64,000 nt of DNA, taken from Staphylococcus sp. NAM3COL9 (GTDB taxonomy: Bacteria; Bacillota; Bacilli; Staphylococcales; Staphylococcaceae). This document shows positions 49,028 through 59,512 of the stretch, piece by piece. The notes under the pieces were generated by a model. That model was not told the DNA's origin. It saw nothing but the letters and a program-made list of their open reading frames with translations, and did no database searches. The stretch is from positions 248,001 to 312,000 of the forward strand of contig NZ_LGPC01000011.1 of the NCBI RefSeq assembly GCF_001431205.1, written 5' to 3'. The position numbers were made by a program, and so were the translations under genes. Each line of letters begins with the position of its first letter. Within the stretch, counting starts at the first letter, position 1.

Positions 49028-49071
49028 AGCATTGCGTGTGTAAGAGTTTGTAATTACGGGTATGCTAACAA

Positions 49072-49150
49072 AAGAGAATATATTTTTGAGGTGAACAGCA
49101 TGTAATTTAAAGTCATGCAATTTCAAAGAAATTAATATAACTATTCTCTT
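49072..49150 (+). promoter_or_regulatory. Hairpin enclosing a start-stop mini-ORF, before the DJ-1 gene
   Basis: AAGAGAATA (49072-49080) pairs with TATTCTCTT (49142-49150), followed by ATTTTT. Inside, GAGGTG sits six bases before ATG-TAA (49100-49105), and AATTTC/GAAATT forms a small hairpin. It may be the trp terminator or an attenuator. Confidence 0.4.
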
Positions 49151-49174
49151 ATTTTTAAAAAGAGGTGACATAAT

Positions 49175-49834
49175 TTGAGTAAAAAAGTCTTATTTATCAT
49201 AACAAGTGTAAATCAATTTGAAGATGGTACACCAACAGGATTATGGTTAGAAGAAGCAAGTGAACCTTATGATATATTAACGGAAGCAAATATTAATGTA
49301 GATATCGCTACAATAAATGGTGGCGAAGTCCCATTAGATCCTAATTCAACACAGAATGGTGAGCTTAATAAATATAAATCATTTGTTGATCAAACAAAAT
49401 CAACATCGAGTATAGAAGATATAGATGTGAGTCAATACGACGCCGTATATTTACCAGGAGGCCATGGCACTGTATTTGATTTTGCACATAATCAGAAGTT
49501 AGCTTCAGTACTTGCTGACTTTAAAGCAGATGATAAAATCATTGCATCTGTATGTCATGGACCGAGTGCTTTTGTCGGTGCTAAAGATAAGAAAGGTAAC
49601 TTCCTTGTGAAGGGCGTGACATTAACTGCATTTACAGATGAAGAAGAACGTGCTATGGGTTTTGAGGAAAAAGTACCTTTCTTAACTCAGACAGAATTAG
49701 AAAACCAGGGCGTTAAATTTGTAACTCAGGACAACTTTACTGAACACGTGGAAACAGATAATCAATTTATTACTGGGCAAAATCCACAATCAAGCGTAGC
49801 AATAGGTAAAACATTACGAGACGTTTTAAATTAG
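49175..49834 (+). CDS. DJ-1/PfpI family (Hsp31-like) protein
   Basis: 219 residues of the type 1 glutamine-amidotransferase-like fold. The nucleophile elbow is A-S-V-C-H-G-P-S-A (Cys about 129) and the acidic partner lies in G-L-W-L-E-E-A. L-P-G-G-H-G-T-V-F-D is the Hsp31-type loop. Relatives are glyoxalase III or protein deglycases; activity here is inferred. The TTG start has AGAGGTGAC upstream. Independent of trp, with its own hairpin-containing leader. Confidence 0.85.
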   Translation: MSKKVLFIITSVNQFEDGTPTGLWLEEASEPYDILTEANINVDIATINGGEVPLDPNSTQNGELNKYKSFVDQTKSTSSIEDIDVSQYDAVYLPGGHGTVFDFAHNQKLASVLADFKADDKIIASVCHGPSAFVGAKDKKGNFLVKGVTLTAFTDEEERAMGFEEKVPFLTQTELENQGVKFVTQDNFTEHVETDNQFITGQNPQSSVAIGKTLRDVLN

Positions 49835-49847
49835 AACAATCGTATCA

Positions 49848-49922
49848 TAGAGACATGATGGTTAACCATCATGTCTCTAATTATAAAGAAAACTGGAAAA
49901 CTTATTAAGTTTTCCAGTTTTT
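49848..49922 (+). terminator. Palindrome and terminator after the DJ-1 gene
   Basis: A perfect 32-bp palindrome (49848-49879) is followed by a 15-bp stem (49889-49903 with 49907-49921) ending in TTTTT, a strong terminator. Confidence 0.85.
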
Positions 49923-50126
49923 GTTGTTATAATTATGGGCAAAAGTGTTTAATTGCTTATTCTTTGTTAAAATAAAAGTAGTGATATAATAAGTCATACA
50001 TAAAGTTCATGTATAATGAATTTTTAGGCTATTGATTTAGTTTTATAAATGGATATTGTATAATAACTAAGATTGAAGATTAAACTCGAATAAAAATAGA
50101 ATTATAAACAAATAGGAGTATACTAA

Positions 50127-51389
50127 ATGAAATTTACGAATTTAACTGCTAAAGAGTTCGGCACATTTACAGATAATATGCCAAATAGCCACTTTACACA
50201 AATGGTAGGAAACTATGAATTGAAAATCGCAGAAAGTACAGAAACACACTTAGTTGGTATTAAAAATAATGAAAATGAAGTCATTGCAGCGTGTTTACTT
50301 ACTGCAGTACCCGTAATGAAGTTTTTCAAGTATTTTTACACAAACAGAGGACCTGTTATAGATTTTGAAAATAAAGAACTTGTTCATTACTTCTTTAATG
50401 AATTAACTAAATACGTTAAAAAATATAAAGGTTTACATTTAAGAGTGGATCCTTATTTAGCTTATCAATATCGTAACCATGATGGAGAAGTGCTAGAAAA
50501 TGCTGGTCATGATTGGTTTTTCGACAAAATGAAACAATTAGGGTACAAACACCAAGGATTTTTAACTGGTTTTGATCCAATTCTTCAGATCAGATTTCAT
50601 TCCGTATTAGATTTAGCAGATAAAACAGCTAAAGATGTACTGAATGGTATGGACAGTTTGCGTAAACGTAATACGAAAAAAGTTCAAAAGAATGGTGTTA
50701 AAGTAAGATTCTTAGAAGAAAAAGAATTGCCAATCTTCCGTTCATTTATGGAAGATACATCTGAATCAAAAGAATTTGATGATAGGGAAGATAGCTTTTA
50801 TTATAATAGAATGAGATATTATAAGAATCGTATCTTGGTACCATTAGCTTATATGGACTTTGATGAATATATCGAAGAATTACAATCAGAGCGTGAAGTC
50901 TTAAGTAAAGATATTAACAAGGCAATTAAAGATATAGAAAAAAGACCTGAAAATAAAAAAGCTTATAATAAGAGAGATAATTTAGAGCAACAGCTTATTG
51001 CAAACCAACAAAAAATTGAAGAAGCGCAATCGCTACAGGCTGAACATGGTAATGAATTACCAATTTCTGCAGCTTACTTTATTATTAATCCTTATGAAGT
51101 GGTTTACTATGCAGGTGGCACTTCAAATGAATTTAGACACTTTGCTGGTAGCTATGCGATTCAGTGGGCGATGATTAATTACGCTATTGATCACAATATT
51201 GATAGATATAACTTCTACGGTATCAGCGGTAATTTCACAGAAGATGCGGAAGATGCAGGGGTAGTGAAATTCAAGAAAGGATTTAATGCTGAAGTAGTTG
51301 AATATGTTGGGGATTTTGTAAAACCTATTAATAAGCCAATGTACAAAATTTATACGACATTAAAAAAATTAAAAGATATTAAGAAGTAG
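50127..51389 (+). CDS. femA: FemA, adds glycines 2-3 of the pentaglycine bridge
   Basis: Uses Gly-tRNA to extend the peptidoglycan interpeptide chain on lipid II; needed for full methicillin resistance. 420 residues, the S. aureus length. Two GNAT-like domains (starting MKFTNLTAKEFGTFTDNMP) and a helical coiled-coil arm (about 245-310, with repeated E/K/L and E-K-R-P-E-N-K-K-A). The end F-Y-G-I-S-G-N-F-T-E-D-A-E-D-A-G-V-V-K-F-K-K-G is typical. Forms an operon with femB, 30 bases apart. Confidence 0.97.
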   Translation: MKFTNLTAKEFGTFTDNMPNSHFTQMVGNYELKIAESTETHLVGIKNNENEVIAACLLTAVPVMKFFKYFYTNRGPVIDFENKELVHYFFNELTKYVKKYKGLHLRVDPYLAYQYRNHDGEVLENAGHDWFFDKMKQLGYKHQGFLTGFDPILQIRFHSVLDLADKTAKDVLNGMDSLRKRNTKKVQKNGVKVRFLEEKELPIFRSFMEDTSESKEFDDREDSFYYNRMRYYKNRILVPLAYMDFDEYIEELQSEREVLSKDINKAIKDIEKRPENKKAYNKRDNLEQQLIANQQKIEEAQSLQAEHGNELPISAAYFIINPYEVVYYAGGTSNEFRHFAGSYAIQWAMINYAIDHNIDRYNFYGISGNFTEDAEDAGVVKFKKGFNAEVVEYVGDFVKPINKPMYKIYTTLKKLKDIKK

Positions 51390-51419
51390 ATATAAATTAT
51401 AGAAGGGAACTAAGCTAGA

Positions 51420-52679
51420 ATGAAATTTACAGAGTTAACCGTCAAAGAGTATGACAATTTTGTACAAAACCCGGCATTAGAGAGCCATTACTTTCAAGTA
51501 AAAGAAAATATTGCGACAAGAGAAGAAGATGGATTTCAAGTTGTACTATTAGGCTTAAAAGATGACGACAATCAGGTTATTGCTGCTAGTCTTTTCTCTA
51601 AAATTCCTACAATGGGGAGCTATGTTTATTATTCTAATCGGGGTCCAGTTATGGATTACAATGATTTAGGTTTAGTAGATTTCTATTTACGTGAATTAGA
51701 CAATTATCTTCAACATCATAATTGTCTATATGTCAAAATGGACCCGTACTGGATTTATAAAATATACGATAAAGATATCAATCCATTGCCAGAACCAGAT
51801 AAGAACGATGCATTAGTTAATTTATTTAAATCTCATGGATATACACATCATGGCTTTACGACTAAATATGATACATCTAGCCAAGTAAGATGGATGGGTG
51901 TATTGAACTTAGATGGTCAAACACCAGCTTCTCTAAAAAAACAATTTGATAGCCAAAGAAAACGGAATATCAATAAAGCAATTAATTTTGGCATTAAAGT
52001 TAGATTGTTAAATAGGGATGAATTCGGTCTTTTCTTAGATCTTTATCGAGAAACTGAAAAACGTGCTGGCTTCGTATCTAAAACAAATGAATATTTCTAT
52101 AATTTCATTGATAATTATGGTGATAAAGCATTAATACCTTTAGCATATATAGACTTGAATGAATATATTGAAAATACACAAGAGAGTATTAATGATAAAG
52201 AAACACGTAGAGATCAAATCATGCAGAATGAAAATAAATCAGATAAGCAGTTGAAGAAAATTACAGAACTGGATAAACAAATAGAGCACGATAAAAAAGA
52301 GTTAATGCATGCAAGTGAATTAAGATTAACAGATGGTGCTATATTAAATTTAGCTGCTGGTGTTTATTTTGCAAATGCATATGAGGTGAACTACTTCTCT
52401 GGTGGCTCATCAGAAAAATACAATCAATATATGGGACCTTATATGATGCACTGGTACATGTTGAACTATTGTTTTGACAATGGTTATGGTCGTTATAATT
52501 TCTATGGTTTATCAGGCGACTTCACTGAAAATAGTGAAGATTACGGCGTATATCGCTTTAAACGTGGATTTAATGTGCAAATTGAAGAATTAATCGGCGA
52601 CTTTTATAAACCAATTAAGAAAACAAAATATTGGTTATTTAATACGTTGAATAACGTTAGAAAAAAAGTTAAAAAATAA
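51420..52679 (+). CDS. femB: FemB, adds glycines 4-5 of the pentaglycine bridge
   Basis: Paralogue of FemA that completes the bridge. 419 residues. It shares S-N-R-G-P-V-M-D-Y, the basic [11 protein letters not shown] and [23 protein letters not shown] with FemA, and also has the helical arm (about 245-305). Ribosome binding site GAAGGGA. A terminator follows six bases after the stop. Confidence 0.97.
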   Translation: MKFTELTVKEYDNFVQNPALESHYFQVKENIATREEDGFQVVLLGLKDDDNQVIAASLFSKIPTMGSYVYYSNRGPVMDYNDLGLVDFYLRELDNYLQHHNCLYVKMDPYWIYKIYDKDINPLPEPDKNDALVNLFKSHGYTHHGFTTKYDTSSQVRWMGVLNLDGQTPASLKKQFDSQRKRNINKAINFGIKVRLLNRDEFGLFLDLYRETEKRAGFVSKTNEYFYNFIDNYGDKALIPLAYIDLNEYIENTQESINDKETRRDQIMQNENKSDKQLKKITELDKQIEHDKKELMHASELRLTDGAILNLAAGVYFANAYEVNYFSGGSSEKYNQYMGPYMMHWYMLNYCFDNGYGRYNFYGLSGDFTENSEDYGVYRFKRGFNVQIEELIGDFYKPIKKTKYWLFNTLNNVRKKVKK

Positions 52680-52685
52680 CATAAA

Positions 52686-52732
52686 AAAGAAAGCATACTG
52701 CTATGAAGCCCTAATCAGTATGCTTTCTTTCG
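52686..52732 (+). terminator. Intrinsic terminator after femB
   Basis: 15-bp stem AAAGAAAGCATACTG/CAGTATGCTTTCTTT, 15-base loop. Confidence 0.9.
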
Positions 52733-53040
52733 TTCTGAAGTTAGTTATATTAGGATGGCAATTCCAATATAACAATGAACTAAATGTGGGAAAGTCTGAG
52801 ATGTTAATTCTTGTTGTTTTCCACATTTTTTAGTATAGCATAGGATTTTAGCAATGCAAGAACCTTACACTATAATAATTTTATAGTAAAAATTATTTTT
52901 ATAACATATTTAAAGTAATATATATAATGGTTATAAAAGTGCAAAAGGCACACTACAAGTCGACTTGTAGTGTGCCTTTTTGGCATAATTCATCAAAAAT
53001 ACGGCCTATTTTTAATGAATTATTTGCAAGTTATGGATCT
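52733..53040. other. femB to DUF308 spacer with two hairpins
   Basis: No gene. AAATGTGG/CCACATTT (52782-52789 with 52821-52828) ends in TTTTTT and may close a small transcript. A perfect 38-bp palindrome (52943-52980) flanked by A/T runs is a bidirectional terminator for the reverse-strand membrane protein gene. Confidence 0.7.
52943..52981. terminator. Perfect palindromic terminator downstream of the DUF308 gene
   Basis: AAAAGGCACACTACAAGTC followed immediately by its reverse complement ending CCTTTT. Confidence 0.85.
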
Positions 53041-53562
53041 TTAAGATAATGCTCCAAAGATATAAGTTATACCAATAATAAAGAACACTGCACTCATAAA
53101 GATAGCAACTATAATTGCCGCCATAAGTGGATTAAACAGTAAAATAATACCGAAAACAATTGTAATAATATTTAAAATAACGGATACAATATGAAAACCT
53201 TTATTTAATTTTTCAAGTGGCGTTACCGTAAACATATTAAACAACGCATTTATAATAAACCAAACAGCAAATAAATAAACAATAAATGTCGTACTTGTAA
53301 CGATATTAAATAAAATCAATAACCCCAAAATAATATTAATCATCCCAAGTATAAGTACCATGATTGAGGCATTCTTATTTGATTTTTTCATTACACGACG
53401 AACGAAAATTTCTAAAAAACCGTTAATAATAAATAGTAGGCCTATGAGCCATGTAATAGCGAATAAGTTTTCTTCAGGAAAACTTAAAATAAACACGCCA
53501 ATAATTAGAAAAATGACGCCAATCACTAAACTCGACCATTTGATACGGGAACGTTCTTGCAT
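53041..53562 (-). CDS. DUF308/HdeD-like membrane protein
   Basis: 173 residues with about six membrane helices in three similar pairs. The pattern L-I-G-L-L-F-I-I-N-G-F-L-E-I is typical of the HdeD/DUF308 family, whose biochemical role is unknown (acid-stress links in E. coli). A short basic N terminus (MQERSRIKW) precedes TM1. Ribosome binding site AGGAGTG on the reverse strand. Monocistronic, convergent with femAB. Confidence 0.8.
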   Translation of the reverse strand: MQERSRIKWSSLVIGVIFLIIGVFILSFPEENLFAITWLIGLLFIINGFLEIFVRRVMKKSNKNASIMVLILGMINIILGLLILFNIVTSTTFIVYLFAVWFIINALFNMFTVTPLEKLNKGFHIVSVILNIITIVFGIILLFNPLMAAIIVAIFMSAVFFIIGITYIFGALS

Positions 53563-54447
<885 letters not shown>

Positions 54448-54495
54448 TTAAAAAATAAACTGTAACTTAGGATATAGCTACAGTTTATTTTTTAA
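54448..54495. terminator. Terminator of the reverse-strand membrane protein gene
   Basis: 17-bp perfect stem (54448-54464 with 54479-54495), rich in A/T at its base, overlapping the stop codon of the gene it serves. Confidence 0.8.
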
Positions 54496-54839
54496 TTTTG
54501 TTTATAATCTTCTAATTCATCTTTTGCGATGCCACCACGTTTGCGTATTTCTTTTCTAGCTTTCTTTTCGCGGCGTTTACGTCTCCAGTTACGTGTCATG
54601 TACCATATGATAAAGCTTAGGATTAAACTTAAAATAGTCATAAACGCAGCAAAACCTAATAAAGGTTCATATGTAATGTCTTGGAAATTCGGTATTAAAA
54701 ATGCTGCTATTGCTAATACTACTAATGTTAAGATTGGTGCAGTAAACCATTTATTTAATACAAGATTACAAAATAGCGTTACTAATATGACAGCAACTAC
54801 AGTAATCCATAAAAAATTAGGCATATCAAAAATCGTCAT
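54492..54839 (-). CDS. Small membrane protein with basic tail, unknown function
   Basis: 115 residues. Three hydrophobic segments (about 9-28, 32-50 and 60-80), then a very basic region (R-N-W-R-R-K-R-R-E-K-K-A-R-K) and an acidic end (E-L-E-D-Y-K-Q-N). The basic tail should be cytoplasmic by the positive-inside rule. Ribosome binding site AAGGAGAGG. I do not recognise a family; divergent from pepF. Confidence 0.75.
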   Translation of the reverse strand: MTIFDMPNFLWITVVAVILVTLFCNLVLNKWFTAPILTLVVLAIAAFLIPNFQDITYEPLLGFAAFMTILSLILSFIIWYMTRNWRRKRREKKARKEIRKRGGIAKDELEDYKQN

Positions 54840-55088
54840 TTATTCCTCTCCTTTTTATTTAATATTTATACTTTACTTACATTATATATATTATACTATA
54901 TTTTCTATATATACACATTCGGTCTTGAGCAGTATAATTTTATATTAAATTAATATAAAATATGTGTCAATCTAATTTGCTCTATTGTTCCCCACTTTTA
55001 ACATAGATAAACTTTCGGTTATCATTTATGCGGGTCATTCATGTATAATTAACTGTGAATACAATATAAATGTAGAGGAGTAGATTAT

Positions 55089-56897
55089 ATGGCTGAAACA
55101 CTACCATTTAGAAATAATGTTCCAATTGAAGAAACATGGGACGTAACTGACTTATTTAGTTCTGACGATGCATTTTATAACACGTTGAATGATACATTAG
55201 AACAAGCCAAGGCATTTAATCAACAATATACAGAGCACTTATATGAAGTGGATATTGTTGAAGATGCACTGGATGCATATTCTGAACTATTAATTCAATT
55301 AGATCGAATGGCAAATTATGCTGAGTTAAGATTGAGCGTTGATACAGCTAATGAACATGCACAGACATTAAGCGCAAAATTATCTACATCTTATGGAAAA
55401 ATCGCTAGTGAACTTTCATTTGTAGTTTCAGAAATTTTAAAGCTATCTGATCAAACACTAGAACAACTTATTAAAATATCGAAGTATCCACATTTTTTAA
55501 CGAAATTAAAAGCTAATAAGGCGCATCAATTATCTCCAGAAGTTGAAAAAGTATTAGCAAGCTTGTCCCCTACTTTTGAGAGCGCTTTTGAACTTTATGG
55601 AACTACAAAAATGTTGGATATTGATTTTGAATCATTCGAATATAATCATCAAACATATTCTTTAGATTATGCTACTTTTGAGAATGAATATGAAGATAAT
55701 CCAAATGAAACGTTTAGAAGAATAAGTTTCAAACATTTTAGTAATGCTTTAAGTAAATATCAGCATACGACAGCAGCGACTTATAATATGCAAGTACAAC
55801 AAGAGAAAATTGAAGCAGATTTAAGAGGATATGATTCTGTTATTGATTATTTACTACAAGATCAAGAAGTGACTCGAGACATGTTTAACAGACAAATTGA
55901 TGTAATAATGAGTGATTTAGCACCTATCATGCAAAAATATGCGAAGTTAGTCAAACGTGTCCATGGCTTAGATGTGATGCATTTTGAAGATTTAAAAGTT
56001 TCTATTGATCCAAATTACGAGCCGGAAATTTCAATAGAAGATTCTAAGCAATATATTTATGGTGCTTTAAATATACTTGGTGAAGATTATTTGAAAATGG
56101 TTGAAGCTGCTTATAAAGATAGATGGATAGATTTTGCACAAAACAAAGGTAAAGAAACGGGTGCCTATTGTGCGAGTCCATATACTTCACACTCATATGT
56201 CTTTATATCATGGACTGGTAAAATGACTGAAACCTTCGTTTTAGCGCATGAATTAGGTCATGCTGGTCACTTTACTTTAGCACAGGAACATCAAAATTAT
56301 TTAGAATCAGAAGCTTCGATGTATTTTGTAGAAGCACCTTCTACTATGAATGAAATGCTTATGGCGAACTACTTATTTGAAAATAGTAATGATGCTAAAT
56401 TTAAACGTTGGGTGACAGGTTCTATCATTTCAAGAACGTATTATCATAATATGGTTACGCATTTACTTGAAGCTGCTTTTCAACGTGAGGTTTATAATAA
56501 AGTCGATCAAGGTGAATCATTAACTGCACCAGTACTTAATGACATTATGCTTCATGTCTATAGCCAATTCTTTGGAGACAGCGTGAAACTTACTGAAGGC
56601 ACAGAGCTAACTTGGATGAGACAACCACATTATTATATGGGTTTATATTCATATACGTATTCAGCGGGCTTAACGATTGGTACTGTGATGTCTCAACGTA
56701 TTCAAAATGAAGGACAACCAGCTGTTGATGCTTGGTTAGATACATTGAAAGCTGGAGGTAGTAAATCACCAGTAGATTTAGCCGAAATTGCAGGTATTGA
56801 TATCCGCACTGAACAACCACTAAAATCAACAATTGGATATATTGGCCAACTTGTTGATGAACTAGAAACATTAACTGATGAAATTGAAAAGAAATAA
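55089..56897 (+). CDS. pepF: Oligoendopeptidase F, M3 family
   Basis: Cytoplasmic zinc metallopeptidase that cuts short peptides. 602 residues. The zinc site is A-H-E-L-G-H-A-G-H-F (about 390) with the downstream Glu ligand in E-A-P-S-T-M-N-E. The N-terminal helical region starts P-I-E-E-T-W-D-V-T-D-L-F. Ribosome binding site GAGGAG. In S. aureus opp2 transporter genes lie between femB and pepF; they are absent here. Confidence 0.96.
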   Translation: MAETLPFRNNVPIEETWDVTDLFSSDDAFYNTLNDTLEQAKAFNQQYTEHLYEVDIVEDALDAYSELLIQLDRMANYAELRLSVDTANEHAQTLSAKLSTSYGKIASELSFVVSEILKLSDQTLEQLIKISKYPHFLTKLKANKAHQLSPEVEKVLASLSPTFESAFELYGTTKMLDIDFESFEYNHQTYSLDYATFENEYEDNPNETFRRISFKHFSNALSKYQHTTAATYNMQVQQEKIEADLRGYDSVIDYLLQDQEVTRDMFNRQIDVIMSDLAPIMQKYAKLVKRVHGLDVMHFEDLKVSIDPNYEPEISIEDSKQYIYGALNILGEDYLKMVEAAYKDRWIDFAQNKGKETGAYCASPYTSHSYVFISWTGKMTETFVLAHELGHAGHFTLAQEHQNYLESEASMYFVEAPSTMNEMLMANYLFENSNDAKFKRWVTGSIISRTYYHNMVTHLLEAAFQREVYNKVDQGESLTAPVLNDIMLHVYSQFFGDSVKLTEGTELTWMRQPHYYMGLYSYTYSAGLTIGTVMSQRIQNEGQPAVDAWLDTLKAGGSKSPVDLAEIAGIDIRTEQPLKSTIGYIGQLVDELETLTDEIEKK

Positions 56898-56918
56898 CCT
56901 ATAATTAAATTTAAAACA

Positions 56919-56956
56919 AAAAGCACAATGGCTTTATAAAGCCATTGTGCTTTTAT
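56919..56956. terminator. Bidirectional terminator pepF / phoU
   Basis: 17-bp perfect stem (56919-56935 with 56938-56954) between two convergent genes. Confidence 0.9.
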
Positions 56957-56970
56957 TATGTGCAATATTT

Positions 56971-57621
56971 TTATTTATTATAGGATTCATAGCGTTCACC
57001 TGTAATAAAGAAATAAATGTTCTCTGCTATGTTGCAAATATGGTCTCCAATACGTTCCAAATGTCTTGCAGCTAAATGTGCTTGACCTGCAACGAAAGGA
57101 TCATTATCTATTAAATAAGTTGTGTTAACAATGTTTTTATAAATATCATCAATATCTTTATCACGCTCAATGATTTCTTTTATTAAGGTAATATCATTGT
57201 CTTTTACTGCATCATCTAAGTCTTTTAACATTAAGAGCGCAAGTTTACCCATAGTGTTGAGTCTCGTTAGTACATATTCATCAATAATTTTTGCACGTAA
57301 TCTGATTTTCGCTATACTTGCTGCATTGTCGCCTATACGTTCAAAATCAGTAGCGATTTTTAAAGCAGCCATCATTAAACGTAAATCTGTAGCAATTGGC
57401 TGTTGCTTAGTGATAAGCAGGATTACTTTTTCATTAATGGCAGTTTCTTGCTCATTGATTTCTTTATCTTTAGCTATTGTTTTTCTGGCATAATTACGAT
57501 CTTCTTCACTTAACGACGTTAGTCCAAATTCTATATTACGATATACATAAAGACCAAGTCGACGTAAATCTTTGATAAGTCCGTCTAATTGACCTTCATA
57601 TTTATGTCTAATTGTCGCCAT
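56971..57621 (-). CDS. phoU: Phosphate transport regulator PhoU
   Basis: Cytoplasmic regulator that binds Pst and the PhoR kinase and limits phosphate uptake. 216 residues, two three-helix bundles with repeated E-R-I-G-D-N-A (about 90) and E-R-I-G-D-H-I-C-N-I-A-E (about 190) metal-binding motifs. Last gene of the pst operon, three bases after pstB. Confidence 0.96.
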   Translation of the reverse strand: MATIRHKYEGQLDGLIKDLRRLGLYVYRNIEFGLTSLSEEDRNYARKTIAKDKEINEQETAINEKVILLITKQQPIATDLRLMMAALKIATDFERIGDNAASIAKIRLRAKIIDEYVLTRLNTMGKLALLMLKDLDDAVKDNDITLIKEIIERDKDIDDIYKNIVNTTYLIDNDPFVAGQAHLAARHLERIGDHICNIAENIYFFITGERYESYNK

Positions 57622-57624
57622 AGA

Positions 57625-58497
57625 TTAACCGAAGCGACCTGAGATATAATCTTCAGTTTGTTTATCTGCAGGATTAGAGAAGATCTTATCAGTATCGTCG
57701 TATTCATTAACATAGCCGTTAAGGAAGAAAGAGGTTTTATCAGAAACACGAGCAGCTTGTTGCATATTATGAGTAACAATGATGATTGAATATTGTTTTT
57801 TAAGCTCTTGAACAAGTTCTTCTATTTTTAATGTTGATATTGGATCTAAAGCTGACGTTGGCTCATCCATTAATATAACATCTGGTTCAATAGCTAATGT
57901 ACGTGCAATACAAACACGTTGCTGTTGTCCACCTGACAAACTATAAGCATTTTTGTCTAAGTCATCTTTTAATTCATCCCAAATTGCAGCACCACGTAAA
58001 GATTTTTCAACAATTTCATCTAAGACTTTTTTGTTTTTAATACCGTGGATTTTAGGACCATAAGTGATATTATCATAAATTGATTTAGGAAATGGATTGG
58101 GTTGTTGGAATACCATTCCTACATTTGTTCTCAATTTTTCAACTGAATATTTATTATCGAAAATGTTTTTATCACGGTACATAATTTTACCAGCAGTTTT
58201 AACAGATGGTACAAGTTCAACCATACGATTTAATGCTTTAATGTATGTTGATTTACCACAACCTGATGGTCCAATAATTGCTGTTACATTATTTTCTAAG
58301 ATATCTAAGTTGATGTTTTTTAATGCATGATTTTCGCCATACCATAAATCAAGATTTTTAGTGGAATAGACAATTTTCTTTTGGCTATCTGGAATTTTAT
58401 TGTCTGTATGATTTGGCTCAATAGTAGCTATTGGTGAATTATTACGGTCGGTATGTGATTTTAATGTATCGTTATTATTTACAATCTGTTTATTCAT
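57625..58497 (-). CDS. pstB: Phosphate ABC transporter ATP-binding protein PstB
   Basis: ATPase of the high-affinity phosphate importer. 290 residues with an N-terminal extension of about 40 hydrophilic residues. Walker [11 protein letters not shown]-loop V-F-Q-Q-P-N-P-F, signature L-S-G-G-Q-Q-Q-R and Walker [13 protein letters not shown]. Ribosome binding site AAAGGAG. The 102-base gap after pstA has a small GGCTAG/CTAGCC hairpin. Confidence 0.97.
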   Translation of the reverse strand: MNKQIVNNNDTLKSHTDRNNSPIATIEPNHTDNKIPDSQKKIVYSTKNLDLWYGENHALKNINLDILENNVTAIIGPSGCGKSTYIKALNRMVELVPSVKTAGKIMYRDKNIFDNKYSVEKLRTNVGMVFQQPNPFPKSIYDNITYGPKIHGIKNKKVLDEIVEKSLRGAAIWDELKDDLDKNAYSLSGGQQQRVCIARTLAIEPDVILMDEPTSALDPISTLKIEELVQELKKQYSIIIVTHNMQQAARVSDKTSFFLNGYVNEYDDTDKIFSNPADKQTEDYISGRFG

Positions 58498-58599
58498 AAT
58501 TAAAACTCCTTTTTTAGGCTAGATGTTAAGATTTTACTGAAATCCTAGCACATTCCCATTTACTAGCCTTATTTAAATGATGTTTATCGTGTATTAAAT

Positions 58600-59511
58600 T
58601 TAGTATTTTTTACTATATTTATTTCTTAAGAATATCGCTACTGCATTCATTAATAATAATATAACGAGTAATACGATAATTCCTGCCGATGCAACGTTTT
58701 GGAATTCTTCCTGTGGTAATTTTGTCCAACTATAAATTGACATTGGTAACGCTTGGAATTGATCGAATATTGTAGATGGTAACTGTAATAAAATCGTTGG
58801 TATACCGATTAAAATTAATGGTGCTGTCTCACCTAAGGCACGAGATAGTGCTAAGATGAAACCTGTCAAAATACCAGGAATTGCAGCTGGTAATACAACA
58901 CGGCGTATTGTTTGCCATTTATTGGCACCAAGTCCGTATGAAGCTTCTTTTACAGAACTAGGTACAGATCTGATTGCTTCTTGGCTAGCCACAATGATTA
59001 CCGGTAAGATAAGTAATGACATTGTTAATGCGGCTGCTAAAATGGAGTTGCCGAGTGCAATTGAATCGATACCCATACCTCTTACGAAAATTGTAAGACC
59101 GAGTAAACCGAATACGACTGAAGGTACGCCAGCTAAGTTTGAGATACTGACCTTAATAAAGTTTGTAAGTGCATTTTCTTTAGCATATTCTTCTAAATAA
59201 ATTGCAGTACCAACACCTAAAGTAATTGTTATCGGGATAATAGTAACCATTAACCATGCTGTACCGATAAACGCACCTTTAATCCCTGCCATAGAGGGTG
59301 TTGATGATGAAAAATTAGTGAAAAATGATGGAGTTAAGTGTCCAGCACCTTTTATAAGTGTATCAATGAGTAATGCAGCTAATACGAGTAGGCCAATCAT
59401 TGTACAGCCGAAGAAAGCCCACTTGTTAATTTTATTTGTCGTTAACCTTCCAGAGAGTTTCTTTTCAACTGTTTGTTGATCTACAAGTATTTGTTTATTT
59501 GTTTCAGTCAT
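58600..59511 (-). CDS. pstA: Phosphate ABC transporter permease PstA
   Basis: Membrane subunit. 303 residues with six main helices. The EAA-type loop reads E-A-S-Y-G-L-G-A-N-K-W-Q-T-I and is followed by L-P-A-A-I-P-G-I-L-T-G. The start was placed 14 codons inside a longer frame because AGAGGAG precedes this ATG, and it is one base after the pstC stop (coupled). Confidence 0.95.
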   Translation of the reverse strand: MTETNKQILVDQQTVEKKLSGRLTTNKINKWAFFGCTMIGLLVLAALLIDTLIKGAGHLTPSFFTNFSSSTPSMAGIKGAFIGTAWLMVTIIPITITLGVGTAIYLEEYAKENALTNFIKVSISNLAGVPSVVFGLLGLTIFVRGMGIDSIALGNSILAAALTMSLLILPVIIVASQEAIRSVPSSVKEASYGLGANKWQTIRRVVLPAAIPGILTGFILALSRALGETAPLILIGIPTILLQLPSTIFDQFQALPMSIYSWTKLPQEEFQNVASAGIIVLLVILLLMNAVAIFLRNKYSKKY

Positions 59512-59512
59512 A

